A stretch of 12,894 nucleotides of DNA from Brevundimonas sp. UBA986 (GTDB lineage Bacteria; Pseudomonadota; Alphaproteobacteria; Caulobacterales; Caulobacteraceae), in assembly GCA_002292165.1 (NCBI GenBank), contig DBBK01000192.1:1-12894 (forward strand). Reading direction: 5' to 3'. The notes under the pieces were generated by a model, which saw only the letters and a list, made by a program, of their open reading frames with translations, ran no database searches and had not been told where the DNA came from. Both the position numbers and the translations under genes were made by a program. Position 1 is the first letter of the stretch. Every line of letters starts with the position of its first letter. Shown one piece after another: positions 6,973 through 12,192 of this stretch.

Positions 6973-7976
6973 GGCTGGACCTCGGCGCGGGCGCGAAGAC
7001 GTTGCAGCTCGGCCTCGGCGGCGGTGACGCCCGCAGCGTCGCCCTTGGCCTTCGCCTCCGTCAGCTTCTGGTCGGCGACCATGACGCGGATGGGATCCAG
7101 ATAGCCGTCGTCGGCGGCGCGGAATTCGGAATACTCAAGCGCGGCCAGGACCTGACGCTGACGGTCGGCGTCGGGACCCGTGCCCTTGCCGTAGGACAGG
7201 AAGAAGGAGCGGATCTTCTCCTTCAGGGCCGGCGGCAGGGTTTCAGCGACGACGATGCCCGATTCCGGGATCGGCGGTGATTGCCAGATGTCGTGGATCT
7301 GGGCGGCCATGACCGGGTTTTCGCGGTTCATGAAGACGGTGTTGACGCTGTTCGAGGTCGCCACGTCCAGCACGCCCGAGGCGACGCCGAGCGCGTTCGA
7401 CTGGTGGTTGGCCGAGCGCACGGTCTTGAAGCAGGACGCGGGAACGATCCCGCGCGGATTGAACAGGAAGGACATGGGGGCGAGGGTGCCCGAGGTCGAC
7501 TGGGCGTCGCCGATGCCGAAATTGTACTTCTTGCCGCAGGCCAGGACCATGTCGAGCGTGATGCCCGAATCCTTGCGGGCGATCAGGGTGGCCTGGTAGC
7601 TGTCCAGCCCTTCCTTGTTGACGGTGCGGGCGATGACCTCGGCATTGGCGCGGTCGACGGCTTCCAGCGCCGGCTTGGCCGAGAACCAGCCGACCTGGGT
7701 CTGTTCGCCGCGCATGGCCTCGACCAGGACGGTGTAGTTGGAGCCGAAGAAGGGCTTGATCTTCACGCCCGTGGCCTTGGCCATGTCGTCGAGCAGCGGC
7801 TGCCACAGCGGACCGGCTGAGGCCTGGCCTTCGGCGGACAGGATGGAGAAGGTGATCTCGGTCGGCATGGCGCCCGAGGCCTTCTTCTCGCCGCCGCCGC
7901 AGGAGGCGACGCCGAGCGCGATGGCGGCGACCGCCGCGAGGCCGAGCAGGCGGCGGGACAGAAGGGTGCGGGTCAT
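6969..7976 (-). CDS. phnD: Phosphonate/phosphite-class substrate-binding lipoprotein PhnD
   Basis: This 335-residue protein has a lipoprotein signal (lipobox VASC, Cys26) and a PhnD-family binding domain. By alignment from memory with E. coli PhnD, the oxyanion-binding STS is present (160-162, in GDAQSTSGTLAP), as are the pocket Tyr (Y81) and His (H191, in ANHQSNALGVASG). The two acidic residues that contact the amine of 2-aminoethylphosphonate in E. coli (E177 and D205) correspond to V211 and S239 here, although E238 is next to the latter. The second pocket Tyr (Y93 of E. coli) is F98. The ligand is therefore probably a phosphorus oxyanion without an amino group, such as phosphite, methylphosphonate or phosphate. 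The C-terminal ~30 residues form a charged helix (TEAKAKGDAAGVTAAEAELQ). The ATG at 7976 overlaps the phnC stop by four bases. Confidence 0.92.
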   Translation of the reverse strand: MTRTLLSRRLLGLAAVAAIALGVASCGGGEKKASGAMPTEITFSILSAEGQASAGPLWQPLLDDMAKATGVKIKPFFGSNYTVLVEAMRGEQTQVGWFSAKPALEAVDRANAEVIARTVNKEGLDSYQATLIARKDSGITLDMVLACGKKYNFGIGDAQSTSGTLAPMSFLFNPRGIVPASCFKTVRSANHQSNALGVASGVLDVATSNSVNTVFMNRENPVMAAQIHDIWQSPPIPESGIVVAETLPPALKEKIRSFFLSYGKGTGPDADRQRQVLAALEYSEFRAADDGYLDPIRVMVADQKLTEAKAKGDAAGVTAAEAELQRLRARAEVQP

Positions 7977-8770
7977 GCCTTGGCTTCCCAGAACGCGTCC
8001 TCGAACTCGGGACCGTAGATGTCGATGAGGGTCTTGGTGTCCAGGCCCGTCGAGGGACCGTCGTAGACGATCTTGCCGGACTTCAGCGCGATGACGCGCT
8101 CGCAATAGCGGATGGCGTAGTCGACCTGGTGCAGGGTGACGATGACGCCGAGGCCGTCGCGCTGGTTCAGCTCGACCAGCAGCTCCATGACCTTTCGGGC
8201 CGAGACGGGGTCGAGGGAGGCGACGGGCTCGTCGGCGAGGACGGCCTGGGCGCCCTGGACGATGGCGCGGGCGATGGCGCCGCGCTGCTGCTGACCGCCC
8301 GAAAGGGTGTTGGCGCGCTGGGCGGCGTAGTCGGCGACGCCGACGCGGTGCAGGGCCGCCATGGCCTTGTCCTTGTCCGCCTTCGGCCACGCGCCGAGGA
8401 TGCCGCGCCAGCCGGGCAGGCGACCGAGCGCGCCCAGCATGACGTTGGAAAACAGCGACAGACGACCGACCAGGTTGAACTGCTGGAAGATCATGCCGAG
8501 CTTGGCGCGGGCGGCGCGCGTCTGGCCGGTCAGGCGGCCGTCCTTCTGCACCGTCTGGCCGAAGACCTGGATGACGCCCGGACCGCGGTCGATGGTGTGC
8601 ATGCCGGTGATGGAGCGCAGCAGGGTCGACTTGCCCGATCCGGACGGACCGATCAGGGCGACCATTTCTCCGGCGGCGACCTCCACCGATACGCCGTCCA
8701 GCGCCTTGCGGGCGCCGTAGGTCTTCGACACACCGCGAACGGATGCGACGGCTGGGGCGGTGGAACTCAT
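7973..8770 (-). CDS. phnC: Phosphonate/phosphite-class ABC transporter ATPase PhnC
   Basis: PhnC powers import through PhnE. The 265-residue protein has all ATPase motifs: Walker A GPSGSGKST (41-49), Q-loop at IFQQFNLVGRLS (94-105), signature LSGGQ (156-160), Walker B AVLADEP with D180/E181, the D-loop SLDPVS (185-190) and H214. The FQQFNLVGRL stretch is typical of the PhnC subfamily. The frame stays open upstream to a GTG at 8968, but the extra 66 residues do not resemble any PhnC N-terminus. The ATG at 8770 places the first conserved strand at the usual distance, so I chose it, although its ribosome binding site is weak (GCGAG). It is the first gene of the phnCDE run, and a PhoB-box match lies upstream. 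Confidence 0.94.
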   Translation of the reverse strand: MSSTAPAVASVRGVSKTYGARKALDGVSVEVAAGEMVALIGPSGSGKSTLLRSITGMHTIDRGPGVIQVFGQTVQKDGRLTGQTRAARAKLGMIFQQFNLVGRLSLFSNVMLGALGRLPGWRGILGAWPKADKDKAMAALHRVGVADYAAQRANTLSGGQQQRGAIARAIVQGAQAVLADEPVASLDPVSARKVMELLVELNQRDGLGVIVTLHQVDYAIRYCERVIALKSGKIVYDGPSTGLDTKTLIDIYGPEFEDAFWEAKA

Positions 8771-9095
8771 CGGGCTCGCTGACGGCGGCTGAAACGGGGG
8801 CGCCGAATGACGCGAGAGAGGCGTTCCGGCAAGTCTTAATGCCACGCGGCCCGATAGGGCGTCCAGTGCTGTGGACAAAGGGCGACACCCTGGAGGGGCT
8901 TTGGGGGCTTCCCGTTGAAAACCCTGAATCTTCCGCAGGCGGACCAAAGCGGCCTTCCGCCAGGCCACGCCTTGAAAAAACCTCTTTACATGACAGTCCC
9001 GTGACCCTACATCGCCCTCTCCGGCGGACCCCGTAGGTCTAACGTTGCGCTGCTAACGCCGGTCTGGGTTTAACAATTACAGGGGTTTACGTGAA
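8771..9095. other. Divergent phnC / decarboxylase intergenic region (325 bases)
   Basis: No gene is visible here. It holds the PhoB-box match at 8990-9007, a phnC-side leader of about 220 bases, and a roughly 90-base region next to the decarboxylase gene. The phnC leader (minus strand) can form GGCGGA/TCCGCC pairing around 8937-8960 but shows no recognisable riboswitch. The decarboxylase side holds two CTAACG repeats (9039-9044 and 9053-9058) and AGGGG at 9081-9085, ten bases before the TTG start. I do not see a convincing -35/-10 pair for either gene. Confidence 0.6.
8990..9007 (-). promoter_or_regulatory. Candidate PhoB box upstream of phnCDE
   Basis: On the minus strand this reads GGGTCAC-GGGA-CTGTCAT. 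It is two seven-base half sites eleven bases apart, the geometry of the E. coli Pho box (CTGTCAT-N4-CTGTCAT). The downstream half is a perfect consensus and the upstream half keeps the core GTCA. The direction suits transcription of phnC. It begins 220 bases from the phnC start codon, so it implies a long leader. It also lies 89 bases before the decarboxylase start, so an effect on that gene is possible. Confidence 0.65.
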
Positions 9096-10361
9096 TTGCG
9101 CACGTATCATTTCCCCCTGGACCTGGTCCGCGAGCGGTCCCCCGAACGTCCTGTCGCACTCGTGCGGCCGGCGACGGTTTCCGTAGCGGCGCGCTGGTTC
9201 CAGGACAATCTGAAAGCCGACGTCTTCTATGCAGTGAAGGCGAACCCTTCGCGCTGGGTCATTGAGGCCCTGAAGGACGCCGGCGTTAAAGGCTACGATG
9301 CGGCTTCGATCGCCGAGATCGAACTCGTGCGCTCCGTCGATCCCGACGCGCGCATCGCCTTCATGCACCCGGTCAAGAGCCGGACGGCGATCACCAAGGC
9401 CTATTTCGATCACGGCGTTCGCACCTTCTCGCTCGACTGCGAGGAGGAGCTGCAGAAGATCCTCGACTGCACCGGCGGCGCTGACGATCTGAACCTGATC
9501 GTGCGCATGGCCGTCTCGGCCGAGGGCGCGGCCTATACGCTGTCGGGCAAGTTCGGCGTCTCGCCGGACCAGGCCCCGGCCCTGCTGCTGTCGGTGCGCC
9601 GTGCGGTCAAGGACGGCCTGATGGGCGTCTCCTTCCACGTCGGTTCGCAATGCATGCGCCCGACCGCCTTCCAGGCCGCCATGGCCCAGGTCGGCCGGTC
9701 GATCAGCCGTGCGGGCGTCATCGTGGACATCGTCGACGTCGGCGGCGGCTTCCCCTCGGTCTATCCGGGCATGGTTCCGCCTGACATGAGCGAATACGCC
9801 GACGCCATCCATCGCGGCTTCAACGAGATGCCGGTGTCGGAAACGACCGAGCTGTGGTGCGAGCCCGGCCGGGCGCTGGTTGCCGAGTCCTCGTCAGTGC
9901 TGTGCCGCGTGGATCTGCGCAAGGGCGACGCCCTGTATCTGAACGACGGCTCCTACGGCGCCCTGTTCGACGCGACCCACTCGCGCTGGCCCTTCCCGAC
10001 CAAGCTGGTCCGCGACGGCGCGTCCTCGGACGAGCTGAAGCCGTTCCAGTTCTACGGCCCGACCTGCGACTCGATCGACCACATGCCGGGTCCGTTCTGG
10101 CTGCCGGCCGACATCCGTGAAGGCGACTTCATCGAGATCGGCATGCTGGGCGCTTACGGCGTAGCCATGTCGACGGGCTTCAACGGCTATGGAGATCACG
10201 AGATCGCCGCGGTCGAGGATGCCCCGATGGCCTCGCTCTACGGCCTGGCGCCGCGCTCCATCCCGACCGTGCGCACCACGGCCGAGGAAAACGCCCGCAA
10301 GGTCGTTCGCCTGTCGCGGCCCAAGGGCAAGGCCGGCCAACGCAAGAAGGCCCGCCGCTGA
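9096..10361 (+). CDS. PLP-dependent ornithine/lysine decarboxylase (group IV, alanine racemase fold)
   Basis: This 421-residue cytoplasmic enzyme removes CO2 from ornithine to give putrescine, and possibly from lysine to give cadaverine, the entry to polyamine synthesis. The PLP lysine is K48 in FYAVKANP. HVGSQC, VDVGGGFPSVYPG and CEPGRALVAESS bind cofactor phosphate and substrate. YGPTCDSIDHM supplies the catalytic C324 and substrate-binding D325 from the partner subunit of the dimer. GAYGVAMSTGFNGYG completes the site. Length and motifs match the ornithine/lysine group and not arginine or biosynthetic DAP decarboxylases, but ornithine versus lysine preference cannot be read from this. The start is TTG at 9096 with AGGGG ten bases upstream; the nearby GTG at 9091 is in another frame, and the next in-frame ATG lies inside the conserved domain. 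The C-terminus is a basic tail (RLSRPKGKAGQRKKARR). It is monocistronic, closed by a terminator. Confidence 0.93.
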   Translation: MRTYHFPLDLVRERSPERPVALVRPATVSVAARWFQDNLKADVFYAVKANPSRWVIEALKDAGVKGYDAASIAEIELVRSVDPDARIAFMHPVKSRTAITKAYFDHGVRTFSLDCEEELQKILDCTGGADDLNLIVRMAVSAEGAAYTLSGKFGVSPDQAPALLLSVRRAVKDGLMGVSFHVGSQCMRPTAFQAAMAQVGRSISRAGVIVDIVDVGGGFPSVYPGMVPPDMSEYADAIHRGFNEMPVSETTELWCEPGRALVAESSSVLCRVDLRKGDALYLNDGSYGALFDATHSRWPFPTKLVRDGASSDELKPFQFYGPTCDSIDHMPGPFWLPADIREGDFIEIGMLGAYGVAMSTGFNGYGDHEIAAVEDAPMASLYGLAPRSIPTVRTTAEENARKVVRLSRPKGKAGQRKKARR

Positions 10362-10386
10362 GGCGAGGCTGATCTCTGGATACGGA

Positions 10387-10421
10387 AAGGGGCCGCGAGC
10401 GATCGCGGCCCCTTCTTTTTT
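10387..10421 (+). terminator. Strong intrinsic terminator after the decarboxylase gene
   Basis: AAGGGGCCGCGA (10387-10398) pairs perfectly with TCGCGGCCCCTT (10403-10414) over a GCGA loop, followed by CTTTTTT. It is a 12-pair GC-rich stem with a T-run, 25 bases past the stop codon. On the minus strand the stem is followed only by TTTCC, so it should be weaker in that direction. Confidence 0.92.
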
Positions 10422-10475
10422 CCTCACCATCGCGATGGTGAGATGGCTCGCAGCGAAGCGGAGAGACGGAGGGGT
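10422..10475. repeat. REP-like intergenic palindromic repeat
   Basis: The unit starts with a perfect 20-base palindrome, CTCACCATCGCGATGGTGAG (10423-10442), and continues with a segment containing GCAGCGAAGC and ending GACGGAGGGG. Elements of this form (a short hairpin, a GCAGCGAAGC-like block and a GGAGGGG end) are common between genes in Caulobacter, Brevundimonas and Sphingomonas genomes, as I recall. It sits between the converging decarboxylase and PadR genes, the usual place for REP elements, and may help to end or stabilise both transcripts. I see only one copy in this window, so repetition is inferred from memory. Confidence 0.6.
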
Positions 10476-10478
10476 TTC

Positions 10479-11159
10479 CTATTCCCCACTGACTTCGCGC
10501 ACGGCTTTCATCAGGGCCTCGACGACCTTGGCGGTCTCCGTTTCGGACCAGCCGCCCGACTTCATCGTCACGGCCTGGCGCAGGGTGTGGAAGGCCTCGC
10601 GCACCACTTCGGGGGTTTGCTCGCCGGCGACGAATTTCGCCGCCAGGGCCATGCGCTGCATGACGCCGTCGACCGCCGCGCGGTTCTCGTCCAGCCAGGT
10701 CTTGCCGGCGTCGGTCAGGGAGAAGACCCGCTTGCCGCTGGCGTCTTCGACCCCCGCGATCAGGCCTTCGTCGGCCAGCAGCGACAGGGTCGGATAGACC
10801 ACGCCGGGCGAGGGGGCGTAGCCGCCGCCGAAGGCCGTCTCGATGGCCTTGATCAGGTCATAGCCGTGGCGCGGCTCCTGTTCGATCAGGGCCAGAAGCA
10901 CCAGCTTCAGATCGCCGGGGCCGAACATGCGGCGCCCGCGTCCCGGGCCACGGCCTTCACCGCGCTCTCCCATTCCGCGGCCTTCGCCGCGACCCATGCG
11001 GCCGAACGGGCCAGCGTGGCGTCCGCCGAACGGGCCGGCGTGATGACCGCCGAAGCGGCCCCCGCCGTGGCGCGGGCCCTCGCCGCAGGAGGGACGACCA
11101 TGACGGCCGCCGCGTTCGTTCTCACCGCGTCCTTCGCGGTCCTCGTAAAATCCAAACAT
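10479..11159 (-). CDS. PadR-family repressor with His/Gly/Arg-rich N-terminal extension (YqjI-like, possible metal sensor)
   Basis: This is a 226-residue DNA-binding protein. Residues 83-150 form a PadR winged helix (LKLVLLALIEQEPRHGYDLI, then SPGVVYPTLSLLADEGLI), followed by a helical dimerisation part to the C-terminus. Residues 1-78 are a low-complexity extension of Gly, Arg and His with one Cys (H20, C25, H31, H39, H40, H48) and the tandem units HHAGPFGG/RHAGPFGR. The layout and the winged-helix wording are close to E. coli YqjI, a nickel-responsive repressor whose His/Cys-rich N-terminus binds metal and which controls its own gene and the ferric reductase gene yqjH. Metal sensing here is inferred; the extension has fewer His and Cys than YqjI. 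No yqjH-like gene is in the window. The ATG at 11159 is preferred to that at 11180 because GAAGGAA precedes it by seven bases. Confidence 0.9.
   Translation of the reverse strand: MFGFYEDREGRGENERGGRHGRPSCGEGPRHGGGRFGGHHAGPFGGRHAGPFGRMGRGEGRGMGERGEGRGPGRGRRMFGPGDLKLVLLALIEQEPRHGYDLIKAIETAFGGGYAPSPGVVYPTLSLLADEGLIAGVEDASGKRVFSLTDAGKTWLDENRAAVDGVMQRMALAAKFVAGEQTPEVVREAFHTLRQAVTMKSGGWSETETAKVVEALMKAVREVSGE
11001..11060. repeat. 24-base tandem repeat inside the PadR gene, about 2.5 copies
   Basis: Units starting GCCGAACGGGCC occur at 11001 and 11025, with a degenerate third (GCCGAAGCGGCC) at 11049. On the coding strand they give the eight-residue repeats HHAGPFGG/RHAGPFGR in the N-terminal extension. 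Repeat-length change would alter the number of His residues without shifting the frame. Confidence 0.75.
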
Positions 11160-11186
11160 CGTGTGTTCCTTCGTTTTCATGTCGCC

Positions 11187-11232
11187 AAGATATATCTTTA
11201 AGAGCGTTACGCAAGGGTCTTGAGATATATCT
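11187..11232. promoter_or_regulatory. Paired AGATATATCT palindromes, probable PadR operators
   Basis: Site 1 is the perfect 12-base palindrome AAGATATATCTT at 11187-11198. Site 2 is the perfect 10-base palindrome AGATATATCT at 11223-11232. Their centres are 35 bases apart. Both stand out as AT-rich in a very GC-rich region and lie between the divergent PadR and acidic-protein genes. Each contains TATATC, which could double as a -10 element, so binding would block polymerase. PadR-family repressors commonly bind such symmetric AT-rich sites and repress their own gene. Confidence 0.68.
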
Positions 11233-11291
11233 TTTGCAAGATCGGAACCGGGGCCTCGCTCGTGGGCTTTTGTCTCGAGAAGGAGCCCGCC

Positions 11292-11540
11292 ATGTCAGAC
11301 CCCCATGTCACCGAGGACGCCCGCGAAGCCGACGACATCGGCGAGAAGCCCGATCTGGGCCGGACCGCCGACACCCTGATCGACGTCCTGAACGGCACCG
11401 ATTCCGGCTCCGACACCCGGGCGGGCTCACTACGGGGCGGCTCGGCCTCGGGTTCGGACGACGATCCGGATCAGGAGCTGATCAATGAAACCCTCGCCAG
11501 CGAGGGCATGGTCGACAAGACCGAAGCCTCCGAAGACTGA
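11292..11540 (+). CDS. Small acidic hypothetical protein (82 residues)
   Basis: I do not recognise a family. The protein is very acidic and low in hydrophobic residues (stretches such as EDAREADDIGEKPDLG, SGSDDDPDQE and DKTEASED), with no signal peptide or membrane helix, so it is probably cytoplasmic and largely disordered. A short amphipathic stretch, GRTADTLIDVLNGT, lies near the middle. The start is well supported: GAAGGAG at 11279-11285 is six bases before the ATG at 11292. The open frame extends upstream to 11220, but that part crosses the second palindrome and the ribosome binding site and is not likely translated. It is divergent from the PadR gene and may share its operator region. 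A GGCGC-CGTA-GCGCC hairpin without a T-run follows at 11569-11582. Confidence 0.75.
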   Translation: MSDPHVTEDAREADDIGEKPDLGRTADTLIDVLNGTDSGSDTRAGSLRGGSASGSDDDPDQELINETLASEGMVDKTEASED

Positions 11541-11649
11541 CCCTCGCGTCATCATCGGTCGTCCGAGCGGCGCCGTAGCGCCTTGCCGCCGCCGCAACGA
11601 TGGGCCACGGTGGCGTCAGTAGAGAAACGTGCCCAGGGACGAGACCGGA

Positions 11650-12192
11650 ATGAAGCGCAGTCTGGCGGCGGTGGTCGCCCTTCTGACGGTGGCGCCCCTG
11701 TTGGCGGTGAGCCTCTCGGGCTGTGATCCGAAGGGCAATGAACACAAGTCCTCCGGCAGCCCCTCCGACCCTGTGGCCAAGGCCGGCGCTGAATCGTCCA
11801 CTGCTGACGCCGGTGTCTCCGTGGACCTTATCCCGCCGCCCGCCGGAACGACGGCCCCTGCCGAGGGCGCCGTCCGTGTCGCCAATGCCCCCGATTTCGC
11901 CGCCGTCTATCCGGGCGGAGTGGTCGAGACCCCGCCGACCGTCGCGGGCGGCCCTGCCGGTCCTGGCGGGCTGGTCACCTTCACGACGGATGCCAAGCCC
12001 GAGGCGGTGATCGGCTTCTACAAGCAACGCGCCGAGGCCGCGGGCCTGGCGCCGGTCATGTCGCTGAATCGCGGCGACACGGTCGCCTATGGCGCGGCCG
12101 AGCCCGCCAACGGCGCCATGGTCCAGGTCGTGGCCACCGCCGTGGAGAAGGCGCCGACTTCCGTCCAGCTGACCTGGAGCGCGGGTCAGTGA
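11650..12192 (+). CDS. Hypothetical lipoprotein, translationally coupled to the acid phosphatase gene
   Basis: This 180-residue protein starts MKRSLAAVVALL and has a textbook lipobox LSGC with Cys25, so it should be lipidated and exported. Residue 26 is Asp, which in E. coli marks inner-membrane retention; whether that rule holds here is uncertain. Residues 26-90 are rich in Pro, Ala, Ser and Gly and look like a flexible linker. The C-terminal ~90 residues form a small folded part with VTFTTDAKPEAVIGFYKQRA and a VQVVATAVEK strand, a pattern seen in uncharacterised lipoproteins. I cannot assign a function. ATG 11650 is chosen over the in-frame GTG at 11629 because the signal peptide then begins correctly and AGGGA lies ten bases upstream. 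The stop overlaps the next start as GTGA, so the two products are probably made together. Confidence 0.8.
   Translation: MKRSLAAVVALLTVAPLLAVSLSGCDPKGNEHKSSGSPSDPVAKAGAESSTADAGVSVDLIPPPAGTTAPAEGAVRVANAPDFAAVYPGGVVETPPTVAGGPAGPGGLVTFTTDAKPEAVIGFYKQRAEAAGLAPVMSLNRGDTVAYGAAEPANGAMVQVVATAVEKAPTSVQLTWSAGQ

Noticed and set aside
5172..7104. Long plus-strand open frames at 5172-6107 and 6022-7104
   Set aside because: They are antisense to pstS and phnE, which have intact motifs, signal peptide and membrane helices. The plus-strand products have none.
7977..8888. N-terminal extension of the phnD frame up to 8888
   Set aside because: This stretch is the out-of-frame shadow of phnC. The lipoprotein signal peptide starts exactly at the ATG at 7976, in a 4-base overlap with the phnC stop.
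9008..9095. speF-type polyamine leader RNA or CtrA site upstream of the decarboxylase
   Set aside because: I could not recognise the conserved pairing of a speF-type leader, and the TTAAC-like bases lack the second half site at CtrA spacing.
11292..11310. Direct repeat ATGTCA/ATGTCA as a regulatory site
   Set aside because: The copies are 13 bases apart and lie within the first codons of the acidic-protein gene; this is likely chance.
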